Of a stretch of DNA of 64,000 bases, positions 56,198 to 64,000 are shown in pieces. The stretch comes from Pedobacter sp. Bi126 (GTDB lineage: Bacteria; Bacteroidota; Bacteroidia; Sphingobacteriales; Sphingobacteriaceae): assembly GCF_918698245.1 (NCBI RefSeq), contig NZ_CAKKMS010000005.1, positions 310,001 through 374,000 on the forward strand, given 5' to 3'. A program made the translations under genes and the position numbers. The notes under the pieces are model-generated. The model was given only the letters and a program-made list of their open reading frames with translations. It had not been told where the DNA came from and searched no databases. The first letter of the stretch is position 1, and each line of letters opens with the position of its first letter.

Positions 56198-56473
56198 ATG
56201 GAAAAATTAAATGCGATCCTTGACGTCCTGCTGAAAATTTATGAAATTATGCAGCTTATATCCACCAAGACATACGGAAACCTTAAACTTCCAGAGGATG
56301 AGATGCTGACCCGGCTTGAAGTGATGGAGTATCTAGGGATAAGTGACAGTACCTATAAAAGAAAAGTGCGGAAAGGCATCCTGAAACCTAGCAAGCTTCC
56401 TGGGGGAGACCGGTTTTACAAAAGTGAACTAAAAGAGGAATTTTTAGAAAGTAAAAGGCGGGGAAGAATTTAA
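56198..56473 (+). CDS. HTH (excisionase/MerR-like) DNA-binding protein
   Basis: A 91-aa protein from the ATG at 56198 (upstream TTG-type starts add 20 residues of no known value). The C-terminal half reads MLTRLEVMEYLGISDSTYKRKVRKGILKPSKLPGGDRFYKSEL, the winged helix-turn-helix of excisionase-like proteins and 'helix-turn-helix 17' domains. These bind element DNA in recombination directionality or transfer control. It sits close to the candidate oriT region and to the TACCACC motif set. Confidence 0.8.
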   Translation: MEKLNAILDVLLKIYEIMQLISTKTYGNLKLPEDEMLTRLEVMEYLGISDSTYKRKVRKGILKPSKLPGGDRFYKSELKEEFLESKRRGRI

Positions 56474-56585
56474 TCTACCATGTTTTGTATGTAGGATGAA
56501 AATTGTGCCTGCAAATAATTATAGATATATCCTATTGTTTGAAAGAACCCTGCCGATCATTTAGAGTATAAGGGATCAACTCAGT

Positions 56586-57029
56586 TTATTGATCTTCCAA
56601 AAGTTTTTCAAGTGCACCTCTCAATTCGGGTTCTTTATCGAATTCTTTTTTTACGAAATCCATTAGACCTGAAGAATAATCAAGATAATATTCTTCAAAT
56701 TCCTGTAGGGATTTGAAGCGGTCAGTGCATTCACTAACAAGTGAGAAAAGGTTCGAATAAAATGGTTCTTTCATTGATACGATTATTTTTGAGATCAGAT
56801 CGGTCGCCTGAATAAAATAAAGGGTTTGACTATAATTCAAAGTTGCAATTCCATTGTGAAGCTGATCATTTAACTCTTCCTGCTTGTCCAGATTTTCATA
56901 TGTGGTTACCACTACCGGACCATGTTCTTTTCCGGAAATAATACTAGTATTTTGTAAAATCTTTAATGTTATATAACCATATTCCCAATCATCCCTTCCG
57001 CTTTCAAAATGTAATTTAATTGTGCCCAT
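56586..57029 (-). CDS. Hypothetical protein
   Basis: A 147-aa acidic protein (MGTIKLHFESGRDDWEYGYITL) with no known motif. It points left, away from the transfer region, with its start at the edge of the gene-free cis region. Confidence 0.5.
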   Translation of the reverse strand: MGTIKLHFESGRDDWEYGYITLKILQNTSIISGKEHGPVVVTTYENLDKQEELNDQLHNGIATLNYSQTLYFIQATDLISKIIVSMKEPFYSNLFSLVSECTDRFKSLQEFEEYYLDYSSGLMDFVKKEFDKEPELRGALEKLLEDQ

Positions 57030-57285
57030 AACTGATTATAGATGAAATTATTTTTCTCCTTTTTTTAATATGCATTAAGTCAAGTTTTTATAAGTGGATT
57101 GTTTATTATGCAATATAATAATTTCCAAAATTAAATGGTATGCTTCGGGTACCCTGCTAAGGGAAAGATTTTATATCCCAATACTTTAAGGGTGGCTATT
57201 AAAATCTTGTCGTTTCTTCCAATAAAAACTTAAATAAAGTTGTAATTGCTATGAACAGCCTTCATCGGGTTAAAAATTAATCTAC

Positions 57286-57333
57286 AGGTCACTTTTAGGT
57301 CATCTATCGGCCAATTCAGGCCATTTCAGGCCA
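57286..57333 (+). repeat. Five helically phased hexamers (consensus AGGYCA)
   Basis: AGGTCA at 57286 and 57297, CGGCCA at 57308, AGGCCA at 57318 and 57328. The spacings are 11, 11, 10 and 10 bp, one turn of DNA each. Such iterons suit binding of a protein multimer at an origin of replication or transfer. Confidence 0.6.
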
Positions 57334-57424
57334 AAAATTTCATCACTATAAATTACTGGATACGTTTGGTCTATGAAACGGGGTAGCCTGTTTTTAGACT
57401 AACTGAATAACTAGATAAAGAATA

Positions 57425-57740
57425 CTTGATATATGTAACCCTCATCGAAGATGTGGTTCCATATATCAAGCAGGAGATTTTCTTTCAAGCAAATCTTTTC
57501 TGCTAATAGGAAATAAATAGGTGCAAAGCACCTGTTCTTTGAAATTGTGGGATGAAGCATTATTCCGTGGGGAACGGAAAATTCTTGTGAAGTTGAGATC
57601 ATATCAATAATACGAAAGCGCAGAGGCAGGCGACGGCCAGGTCCGTATGGACTTACGTGAGTAATCCCGGCATACCATATTGAAGACTTGTTTTTTGTTT
57701 TTAGTTTAGGTAGGAGGGGCCATTCGGCCCCTTTTTTTAT
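57425..57740 (+). ncRNA. Candidate structured RNA ending in a terminator
   Basis: On the + strand: CTTGATATATG (57425-57435) pairs perfectly with CATATATCAAG (57460-57470), with inner AACC/GGTT and CATC/GATG pairs and a GAA loop. Next AGGTGC-AAA-GCACCT (57519-57533), TTCCGT-N5-ACGGAA (57563-57579), then GTCC-GTAT-GGAC and TTAC-GTGA-GTAA (a GNRA-type loop) at about 57641-57664, and finally a Rho-independent terminator. I do not recognise a named RNA family. Confidence 0.5.
57716..57738 (+). terminator. Rho-independent terminator
   Basis: GGGGCC (57716-57721) and GGCCCC (57726-57731) form a perfect 6-bp GC stem with an ATTC loop, followed by seven T residues. It is a strong + strand terminator with no coding gene just upstream, so it implies a noncoding transcript. 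Confidence 0.8.
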
Positions 57741-57823
57741 GTCCTGATTTTGAGAAAATTAAAGAAAGCCAACTATTTATATATGTAGGAGTTTGTAAAT
57801 AAACCCTTAGTTTTTTTATACCC

Positions 57824-57932
57824 GCAAGATGTCTTTTTGTCGGACAATAATCCGGGGGATTATGCCCACAAAAAGAATCTTGCCCCAATGCGGAGCATTT
57901 GGGGGATGAGAAAACTCGCAACTCGTTTTCTC
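57824..57932. other. Nested inverted repeats; candidate oriT
   Basis: GCAAGAT (57824-57830) pairs with ATCTTGC (57877-57883), TCTTTTTGT with ACAAAAAGA just inside it, and ATAATCC (57847-57853) with GGATTAT (57857-57863) across GGG. Next come CCCCAATGC/GCATTTGGGG with one bulge (57883-57904) and GAGAAAAC/GTTTTCTC (57908-57932). The block lies right before the mobilization and relaxase genes, where oriT is expected. The nick site is not identified. Confidence 0.6.
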
Positions 57933-57949
57933 CTTTAGAAGTTATTAGA

Positions 57950-58360
57950 ATGGAAGGAAAGAATAAACAGATCGGACGGCCTCACATGAAAACTGGTAAA
58001 AGAACTAGAAAGATCACTGTGCGGTTTTCGGAAGAAGAATTTTGTTCTATCTTATCTCTTGAAAGACTTCTTGGACTTAAAAGGACGGATATCATCAGAA
58101 AACGGGTGCTAGAGGTTAACCTTCAGTTAGTTTTTGATGGGCGTTCGGTTTTGGCGAGCATTGATCAGATAGGACTTGAACTTTCCAGAACCGGAAATAA
58201 TATCAATCAGCTGGCCAGGTATGCTAATATACTGAACAAGCAGCATGTGCTCTCGCCGGTAATCTTTAGCCGGTATAGTAAAGAACTTGATAAACATTCC
58301 CTGCTATTACAAAAGCTCAATCTGGAAATAAAGAAAATGATAAGGATGATGGGTAGCTAA
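57950..58360 (+). CDS. Mobilization accessory protein (MobC-like)
   Basis: A 136-aa basic protein from the ATG at 57950; the frame extends back to 57899 but that part overlaps the oriT-like dyads. It has a ribbon-helix-helix-like N-terminus (KITVRFSEEEFCSIL) and a conserved LSRTGNNINQLARYAN segment diagnostic of MobC/MobA-type relaxosome proteins of Bacteroidota. These bind oriT and help the relaxase nick DNA. Confidence 0.85.
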   Translation: MEGKNKQIGRPHMKTGKRTRKITVRFSEEEFCSILSLERLLGLKRTDIIRKRVLEVNLQLVFDGRSVLASIDQIGLELSRTGNNINQLARYANILNKQHVLSPVIFSRYSKELDKHSLLLQKLNLEIKKMIRMMGS

Positions 58361-58623
58361 TCTTCTATGGTTAATGTAGTTGTGTGTATAACCCGTTATG
58401 CTGTTTTATTGTTCTACTGTTACTCTGTTATGTGGTTGCGGAACTTCAGCGTTAGCTTTCTAACCTGTTTGTAGTTTAACTGGTTATGTGGTTTTAGATG
58501 TAGCCCGAGAGCTGGCTATATTGCTAACCGGTTGCAGAAAGAACGGTTTAGCTGCGATGCCAGTTATCTTGTTCCTTTGTTTTAAAGTGATCTGGTGAGC
58601 AGGTTGCATAGTCGCTTAGTTAT
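58361..58623. other. GT-rich spacer before the relaxase gene
   Basis: No gene. It is rich in G and T with a direct repeat GTTATGTGGTT (58427-58437 and 58483-58493) and the palindrome AACCGGTT (58526-58533). Confidence 0.5.
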
Positions 58624-59751
58624 ATGATCGTAAAGATACTCGGCTCCTCTGCAACTTTTGCAGGGGTAAGATATAACCATGAGAAGATGCGATCCGGCAA
58701 GGGTGAACTTTTAAAGGTCCGGAATTTCGGTAGCCTAATGGGGCTGGACAGGATCGGTCCACAGGATTATATTAATTACCTGAAAGCGGTTTCAAACGTA
58801 AATAAGAGGGTAAGTAAACCTCAGTTCCATGCGGTGATCTCTGCTAAGGGTAAATATGTTTCAAAGGATGAGCTCTTAAATATTGCTGAAAAATGGATGG
58901 CAGAAATGGGCTACGGTGAAAATCCATATCTGGTGATCTTTCATAACGATACAGAAAATAACCATGTACATATCGTATCGACCAGGATCGATAAGAACGG
59001 TAGGAAGATTTCTTCAGCCTTTGAAAAGCTCCGCTCGATAAGGGCATTATCTACAGTTATCAAACATGAAAAGGCTGATCTGACAAGGCTGGATAAGTTG
59101 CTCGGATACAATTTTGCTAGTGTCGCACAAGTACGGACGCTACTGGAAGGCTCGGGCTTTGAGGTCCGTTTTGAAAAAGAAAAGATCGAAATATCCCATT
59201 CAGGGAAATTGATTTCAACCTTAAAAACGTCTGATATTGAATCTTTATGCCAGGATCAGGACAGGGATAAAAAAAGGTGCCGACAGCTGAAAGCCATCTT
59301 TTCAAAAGTCCTGACCGAGAGGTTATCAAAGAATGATTTTTTTTCTCCAAAAAACGATCTAAGTGCAGAACTGCAGGATTTTTCCATAATGGTCAAAAAG
59401 AAGACCGGTGCTGAACTGATTTTTCACAGCAAGGACAATAAAATCCCATATGGGTATACCATCATAGACCATTCCTGTAAAACGGTAATGAAAGGTTCTG
59501 AAGTGATGCACCTTCGGGATATTAATTCGTTCCTGAATCTAGAGGATCAAAAAGATCTGACGCCTAAGGGCTACAGGATTTCTCTTGCAGACCCTGCCGT
59601 TGAGGTAAATTATATTCTTTCCGGATTGGATGGTGCAGGTTTCTACGAAGAGCCGATCAGGACATTTGATCTCCAGGAAGATATTGATGATGAGGCCATT
59701 CATGGACGCAACCGTCAGCGAAAGGGCAAGGCCCGTACAAATACCCGTTAA
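58624..59751 (+). CDS. Relaxase (MobB-type, MOBP-like)
   Basis: A 375-aa relaxase. It starts MIVKILGSSATFAGVRYNHEKM, with Tyr17 as candidate nucleophile, and has the metal-binding triad motif HNDTENNHVHIVSTRID (His107, His114 and His116). The C-terminal 200 residues are charged and probably bind partners. It nicks oriT and pilots the transferred strand. The nearest upstream neighbour is the MobC-like gene. Confidence 0.9.
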   Translation: MIVKILGSSATFAGVRYNHEKMRSGKGELLKVRNFGSLMGLDRIGPQDYINYLKAVSNVNKRVSKPQFHAVISAKGKYVSKDELLNIAEKWMAEMGYGENPYLVIFHNDTENNHVHIVSTRIDKNGRKISSAFEKLRSIRALSTVIKHEKADLTRLDKLLGYNFASVAQVRTLLEGSGFEVRFEKEKIEISHSGKLISTLKTSDIESLCQDQDRDKKRCRQLKAIFSKVLTERLSKNDFFSPKNDLSAELQDFSIMVKKKTGAELIFHSKDNKIPYGYTIIDHSCKTVMKGSEVMHLRDINSFLNLEDQKDLTPKGYRISLADPAVEVNYILSGLDGAGFYEEPIRTFDLQEDIDDEAIHGRNRQRKGKARTNTR

Positions 59752-59769
59752 ATTTTAAACCTTTTTATT

Positions 59770-60408
59770 ATGCTTATTATTATTGGAAACCAAAAGGGAG
59801 GGGCGGGGAAAAGTACGCTCACCCTTTTATTGGCCAACTTCTTAACGCTGGTCAAAAAACGGAAGGTGACCGTTATCGATATGGATTATCAACAGTCACT
59901 TGCCCAGAAATACGAAAAGGCCAAACTGGCTGAAACCCCGGAGCATTATGAGATCATTGCTGCAGGATTGGAGCATTTTCCTTCCATGTATACCATTCTC
60001 AGCCAGAGCAGAGAACACATCGTGATCATTGACCTGCCTGGAAAACTGGATGATGACGGACTTATCCCGGTATTCAGTTCAGCAGATCTGGTCCTCTGCC
60101 CGTTTTCTTATGACGAGTTCAGTTTCGATTCAACCGTTCTTTTTTCAGTCGTGCTAAAAAAAATCAACCCATCAGGGCATCTGGTCTTTATCCCGAACCG
60201 CGTCAAAGGAAATGTCAGGTATGATACCGCTACAGAAGTAGAACAACAGCTTTCCAGATTCGGGAAAATTACGGCTCCGATATCCGACCGAGTGGATTTC
60301 CAGCGGACCGATACCGCCCAGACCCCCTTATCCCTTTTTCCGGTAATTGTTCCCGTTTTTGATCAGATCTACGCCGATCATATAGAAGCTACGGCAGTTA
60401 AAACTTAA
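59770..60408 (+). CDS. traA: ParA-family ATPase (TraA-like)
   Basis: A 212-aa ParA/MinD-type ATPase: deviant Walker A GNQKGGAGKST at residues 6-16, Walker A' VIDMDYQQS at about residues 38-46, and VIIDLPGKLDDD near residue 85. In Bacteroidota ICEs this gene follows the relaxase and is called TraA. Its role in transfer or element partitioning is inferred by position. 18 bp separates it from the relaxase gene. Confidence 0.85.
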   Translation: MLIIIGNQKGGAGKSTLTLLLANFLTLVKKRKVTVIDMDYQQSLAQKYEKAKLAETPEHYEIIAAGLEHFPSMYTILSQSREHIVIIDLPGKLDDDGLIPVFSSADLVLCPFSYDEFSFDSTVLFSVVLKKINPSGHLVFIPNRVKGNVRYDTATEVEQQLSRFGKITAPISDRVDFQRTDTAQTPLSLFPVIVPVFDQIYADHIEATAVKT

Positions 60409-60774
60409 ATGCAATTTATGAAAGCAGGAATCAAAACGTTGGCCGACGAACTCAGAAAAAGCATCAGGCCACCTGATATTAAACCTACAAATAAAGACCC
60501 CATTGAGCGTGATAAAAGTGCAAGCAAGGATGGGAAAGGGATCAAAAAAGAGCTGGACATTATCATCCTGATCAGAGAGTTTGACTGTTCCGGCAACAAC
60601 CATATGCTGCATCCCAGACTGAACAATAGAACAGTACAGCTGCTCAATAGGCTAAAGCTCGCCTCGGGGCTGGATATGAACCGGGTAATTGCTTTTGCTC
60701 TGCACCAGCTTTTTGAGCAGCATCCCGAAATTAAAAAGTTTATTAAGACATCATTAGAAAATTTTGAACTATGA
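60409..60774 (+). CDS. Conjugation-associated protein, TraB-position
   Basis: A 121-aa protein with a charged N-terminal half and a helical C-terminal half (LNNRTVQLLNRLKLASGLDMNRVIAFALHQLF) that could be a ribbon-helix-helix-like unit. Starts directly after the traA stop (ATG at 60409 or 60418). I cannot name its family; by position it is a transfer gene. Confidence 0.6.
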   Translation: MQFMKAGIKTLADELRKSIRPPDIKPTNKDPIERDKSASKDGKGIKKELDIIILIREFDCSGNNHMLHPRLNNRTVQLLNRLKLASGLDMNRVIAFALHQLFEQHPEIKKFIKTSLENFEL

Positions 60775-61088
60775 GCTGGATACAATTCCTGTCCTGGATG
60801 CTATGCATCTACGCATTTTATTATTCAGGGCTTATCGCTTTCGATCTTTCAAGGATCAGAAAGCAGGCCTATACGGCAAACGAAAATGAGACCACAGTAG
60901 TTATTGATCTTCCCGAGCCTGAAAAGGTTTCGCTCAAAGAAATCGAAGATGAAGAGATTGATTACTTTCTCGATGATGGGGAACTGGAGGAGCCCCCGAT
61001 CGTATTTTCTGGAGGGGTTTCCATCAAAGAACTGTTTGCCATGGCCCGTGCAGAAACCATAGAGTATACTTCTTCGGTATCGTTCTAG
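60771..61088 (+). CDS. Small membrane-anchored transfer protein
   Basis: A 105-aa protein with one N-terminal transmembrane helix (FLSWMLCIYAFYYSGLIAF) and an acidic cytoplasmic tail rich in E and D. It overlaps the previous gene by 4 bp. It occupies the TraD-like place in the operon; family unknown. Confidence 0.6.
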   Translation: MSWIQFLSWMLCIYAFYYSGLIAFDLSRIRKQAYTANENETTVVIDLPEPEKVSLKEIEDEEIDYFLDDGELEEPPIVFSGGVSIKELFAMARAETIEYTSSVSF

Positions 61089-61090
61089 CA

Positions 61091-61387
61091 ATGAAAGTTA
61101 GATGTTTGATGTTCATGGTCATCTGTGTGTTGACCTGGACTGTGGCTGGTGCCCAGCCCGGAATTGCGGAGATGCAACAGGCCAGGAGTTTTATCAGGGA
61201 ATCATTTTTTTCCATGAGGGACCTGTCACTTGTATTGGCTGCACTCATTTCGATCATTGGCGCAGTCCATGTGTACCATAAGATGCAGATGGGGAAAGAT
61301 GTTAGTGCCGATATCCCTGCATGGTTCTTTTCAGCACTGTTCATCATCGTCATCCATATTGTGCTGGTGCACGTCTTCGGGCTCTGA
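61091..61387 (+). CDS. DUF4134-like Tra protein (first copy)
   Basis: A 98-aa protein with a signal peptide-like start (MKVRCLMFMVICVLTWTVAGAQ) and two hydrophobic helices (LSLVLAALISIIGAVHVYHK, ALFIIVIHIVLVHVFG). This is the DUF4134/TraE plan also used by the next gene, though the sequences are diverged. A terminator-like hairpin follows at 61402. Confidence 0.65.
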   Translation: MKVRCLMFMVICVLTWTVAGAQPGIAEMQQARSFIRESFFSMRDLSLVLAALISIIGAVHVYHKMQMGKDVSADIPAWFFSALFIIVIHIVLVHVFGL

Positions 61388-61401
61388 GCCAAAGTTTCCT
61401 G

Positions 61402-61422
61402 ACCGCTGTAAGCGGTTTTTTT
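61402..61422 (+). terminator. Terminator-like hairpin inside the tra operon
   Basis: ACCGCT (61402-61407) and AGCGGT (61411-61416) pair around GTA and are followed by seven T residues counted from the last stem base (61416-61422). It lies between two transfer genes and might attenuate the downstream ones. Confidence 0.6.
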
Positions 61423-61453
61423 ATTTCATAACCATTCAATTAATCCCAATCAA

Positions 61454-61762
61454 ATGAAAAAAATCAAAAATTTAAGATTCATTATTTTTTTATACCTGTG
61501 CACGATCAATGGATACGTTATCGCACAGAGTGGTGTAAACGGTCTGAACACCGCTACCAGTACACTTAAAACTTATGTAGATCCGGCTACCAATATTGCA
61601 TTGGTGATCGGTGGACTGGTCGGCATCGTTGGTGGTATCCGGGTGTATTCCAAATGGAACAGCGGAGATCAGGATATCAACAAGGAGCTGATGGGCTGGG
61701 GAGGTTCCTGTCTCTTTCTGGTACTCTCGTCCCTTATCGTTAAAGCTTTCTTTGGACTATAG
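61454..61762 (+). CDS. traE: TraE, DUF4134 family
   Basis: A 102-aa protein: signal peptide-like start ending VIAQS, then two hydrophobic helices around a GIRVYSKWNSGDQD turn. This matches DUF4134, the TraE component of Bacteroidota transfer systems, and is thought to be a VirB2-like inner-membrane part. Followed 2 bp later by TraF. Confidence 0.88.
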   Translation: MKKIKNLRFIIFLYLCTINGYVIAQSGVNGLNTATSTLKTYVDPATNIALVIGGLVGIVGGIRVYSKWNSGDQDINKELMGWGGSCLFLVLSSLIVKAFFGL

Positions 61763-61764
61763 CT

Positions 61765-62073
61765 ATGGAGGGGTTTTTTCCAGTTTACAGAGGCCTACAG
61801 CGGCCATTGACCTATAAAGGTTTTAAAGGACGTTTTATTTATTGGGGCGTAGGTATCCTGTTGCTTTCGTTGGTTACAGGTGCGCTGACCATGGCGCTCA
61901 TCAATATGTATATAGGAGCGGTGATTATGATCTCGCTGATCATCGGTGGCTTTTTTTACATCGGGATGTGTCAAAAAAGGGGACTGCACAACAAGACCCG
62001 TTCTTTTGGGATCTATCTCCAGATCAACCATCTCTCAAAAATCAATCTTTATGGTAAGACAAAAAGAATTTAG
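61765..62073 (+). CDS. traF: TraF, DUF4133 family
   Basis: A 102-aa membrane protein: VYRGLQRPLTYKGFKGRFIYWG then two transmembrane helices. This is the DUF4133/TraF signature, a VirB3-like component. It overlaps the start of the TraG gene by 23 bp. Confidence 0.9.
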   Translation: MEGFFPVYRGLQRPLTYKGFKGRFIYWGVGILLLSLVTGALTMALINMYIGAVIMISLIIGGFFYIGMCQKRGLHNKTRSFGIYLQINHLSKINLYGKTKRI

Positions 62074-64000
62074 AATACCCTACCTCGGTATTGATATAGA
62101 TGCTGAGCTGGATATTTTATACGGTCTGAACGGTGAATTTTCTGTACTGATCGATATTACCAATCCCGTGCTCAGGTTTGGAGGTGATCATGGAGCTTAT
62201 GATAATTTTCATGAACTTTTCGCTAACCTGTCCAGGGTTGTTGGCGAAGGTCATATCATTCAGAAGCAGGATATCATCTATAAGGCCGAATACCAGTACA
62301 AGGTTGCAGATGAATATCTACAGGACAGTTATAACAGACATTTTGAAGGAAGACCATATGTAAAACTCCAGACAGTACTGACCATTACCAGGCAGGTCAA
62401 AAAAGGGGCGTTATTTGTGCATGATAAAAAGTCGCTTGCTGAGTTTAAAACAACTGTTGTCAAGGTTATTGGACTGCTGGGCAATGCAGGAATGGAACCA
62501 AGGGTGCTGAGGGAAAGAGAGATCAACCTATTTATCATGAGGATTATGTCCATGCAGTTTGGTGAGGAAAGCATTTCATTGGACAATTATCATCCCACTG
62601 ATACCGAGGTAAATATTGGGACCCGTTCTTTCCGTTCGATACCGCTGATCAATATCGATCAGGTCGATCTTCCTGCCATGCTTCCAACATCGGTAAAGCT
62701 ATCGGACAAAGAAAGTCTTAAGGGATTTCCTACCGATATACTTTCGTTTCTTTTTAAAGTACCGGACTGTTCCTCCGTTCTGTATAACCAGATTCTCGAA
62801 ATACCTTCGCAGACCATGACGGTCAGGCAGATGGAACTTAAACGGAAAAGGCATAGTGGAATACCCGATCCTGCAAATAATCTGTGTGTAGAGGATATTT
62901 CTTTATTATTGGATGATGTGGCCAGGGATGGCAGGTTACTGATCCATGCGCATTTTAATATCGTTGTATGTGCAGAAAGATCATTACTCAACAGGGCTTA
63001 TAATTATATTGAAAGCGCGCTGTTCCGGACCGGGATTATCCCGAGCAGGAATGCCTATAACCAGCTGGAGTTGTTCAGGACGGCACTGCCTGGGAATGCT
63101 GCCGAACTCAGAAAGTATGACTGGTTTCTGACCACTGCCGAAGCTGCTATATGTCTTTTGTTAAAAGAAAGCCTTTCCAGGGATGAGCAATCGGGATTTC
63201 TCGTCCGTTTTACCGACAGGTCCGGAATCCCGATCGCAATTGATCTTGCGGATCTGCCAATGTCTTCTGGAAGGATCACAAACCGGAATAAATTCGTTCT
63301 TGGTCCGTCTGGTACCGGTAAGTCCTTTTTCATGAATTCACTGTGCGAACAGTATCTGCTATACAATGTGGATATCGTCATCATTGATACCGGTCATTCC
63401 TATTCAGGGCTGTGCCAGTATGCCGGCGGCAGGTATATCACTTATAGCGATAACGGTCCCATAACGATGAATCCTTTTACCATTAGCGAGGAAGAGTACA
63501 ATATTGAAAAGAAGGAATTTATCCTGGTGCTGATCCTCCTTTGTTTAAAAGGGCCGGAAGGTGATGCCAGTCAGTTAGAGAGGGATGTGATCTCTGAAGT
63601 GATTACTTCTTATTATGCAAAATGGTTTTCAATGGGAGAATCTTCAGGGATCAAAAAACTCAATTTTGATTCTTTTTATGCTTATGCAATGGAAAAGATC
63701 CCAATGATCATGAAGGAGAATGCTGTTCCTTTTGATTTTGAAGGCTTCCGTTTTATCATGCGGAAATTCTGCACTGGTGGAGAATTCGGTGCCATACTTA
63801 ATGAAGATGCCGATAAATCCCTGTTGAATGAACGGTTGGTCATATTTGAAATTGACAGCATCAAGGAGCATGCTTTGCTTTTTGCAATTGTAACGCTGAA
63901 TATAATGGACATCTTCATCCAGAAAATGCGCTACAGGAATTTTCAGCGGAAATCATTGGTCATTGAGGAGGCATGGAAAGCGATTTCATCACCCCTAATG
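62051..64000 (+). CDS. traG: TraG, conjugative transfer ATPase (VirB4-like), N-terminal part
   Basis: An open frame from the ATG at 62051 runs to the window edge (650 residues visible). It starts MVRQKEFRIPYLGIDID. Walker A is VLGPSGTGKSFF near residues 415-427, followed by VIIDTGHSYSGLCQ and NPF-type motifs expected of TraG/VirB4 ATPases, and an IEEAWKAIS Walker B-like element at the very end. It powers DNA transfer. The gene is cut by the window. Confidence 0.9.
   Translation, partial: MVRQKEFRIPYLGIDIDAELDILYGLNGEFSVLIDITNPVLRFGGDHGAYDNFHELFANLSRVVGEGHIIQKQDIIYKAEYQYKVADEYLQDSYNRHFEGRPYVKLQTVLTITRQVKKGALFVHDKKSLAEFKTTVVKVIGLLGNAGMEPRVLREREINLFIMRIMSMQFGEESISLDNYHPTDTEVNIGTRSFRSIPLINIDQVDLPAMLPTSVKLSDKESLKGFPTDILSFLFKVPDCSSVLYNQILEIPSQTMTVRQMELKRKRHSGIPDPANNLCVEDISLLLDDVARDGRLLIHAHFNIVVCAERSLLNRAYNYIESALFRTGIIPSRNAYNQLELFRTALPGNAAELRKYDWFLTTAEAAICLLLKESLSRDEQSGFLVRFTDRSGIPIAIDLADLPMSSGRITNRNKFVLGPSGTGKSFFMNSLCEQYLLYNVDIVIIDTGHSYSGLCQYAGGRYITYSDNGPITMNPFTISEEEYNIEKKEFILVLILLCLKGPEGDASQLERDVISEVITSYYAKWFSMGESSGIKKLNFDSFYAYAMEKIPMIMKENAVPFDFEGFRFIMRKFCTGGEFGAILNEDADKSLLNERLVIFEIDSIKEHALLFAIVTLNIMDIFIQKMRYRNFQRKSLVIEEAWKAISSPLM

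Larger units (their letters stand above)
57030..57949. other. Gene-free cis-acting region (candidate oriT and RNA locus)
   Basis: About 920 bp with no convincing gene between the hypothetical gene at 57029 and the mobilization protein. It holds phased hexamers (57286-57333), strong hairpins, a Rho-independent terminator and nested inverted repeats; each is listed separately. An open frame at 57411-57602 is rejected. Confidence 0.7.

Noticed and set aside
57411..57602. 63-aa minus-strand ORF
   Set aside because: It lies within strongly paired hairpins and shows no protein-like pattern.
1..64000. CRISPR array
   Set aside because: No regularly spaced direct repeats with unique spacers were seen.

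Overview
The window looks like a Bacteroidota chromosome, most likely Sphingobacteriaceae (Pedobacter/Mucilaginibacter type). The evidence is gene content: a SusC/SusD pair, a DUF6520-like peptide, PRTRC genes, DUF4133/DUF4134 Tra proteins, a LytS/LytTR pair, and weak Shine-Dalgarno sites with A/T-rich leaders. The genus is inferred.

Layout. Positions 1-2311 are chromosomal: the 5' part of a universal stress protein gene, a PiT phosphate transporter, a conserved-looking intergenic repeat and + strand terminators. At 2312-2333 lies the 3' end of a tRNA gene (minus strand) with no tRNA body behind it. I read this as the left attachment site of an integrative conjugative element (ICE) that fills the rest of the window and continues past 64000; the intact tRNA and the integrase would be at the unseen right end.

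Inside the element, 2.7-24.6 kb is a defence island. It holds a DUF3883 nuclease-like gene, a second PD-(D/E)XK-like gene, an HNH-like gene and a small gene. Next come a 1686-aa STAND NTPase with an N-terminal nuclease, then an opposing three-gene operon (Cap4/DUF4297-like nuclease, PD-(D/E)XK-NACHT protein, transglutaminase-like protein), then a second operon (DUF4365 protein, Mrr-like nuclease, HEPN-like protein). Six of the large proteins carry PD-(D/E)XK-type cores, several of the QxK variant. The three-gene NACHT operon is my best candidate for an undescribed system.

24.7-33.9 kb carries the SOS-type mutagenesis cassette imuA-imuB-dnaE2, with a dyad operator candidate overlapping its promoter, a RloC-like zinc-hook ATPase and a YedK/HMCES-type SRAP protein. 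34-43 kb carries an HNH protein, a large secreted protein, ssb, a DUF932 protein and the PRTRC cassette (E, C, a 57-aa ORF, F, B, ThiF).

43-56.5 kb is cargo: a LytTR regulator and LytS kinase, an XRE regulator, a foldback-rich intergenic region, a TlpA-SusC-SusD operon, and a DUF6520-MauE pair. A Crp/Fnr-like regulator and an excisionase-like HTH gene here share a TACCACC motif in their upstream regions. 57-64 kb is the transfer module: a gene-free cis region with phased hexamers, a candidate structured RNA, a terminator and nested dyads (candidate oriT), then mobilization protein, relaxase, ParA-like TraA, two small genes, two DUF4134 proteins, TraF and the start of the TraG conjugation ATPase.

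Together this is one conjugative element carrying transfer genes, element maintenance genes, error-prone repair, nutrient/peptide handling and a dense set of putative anti-phage genes. All functions are read from motifs in the sequence; no database search was run.
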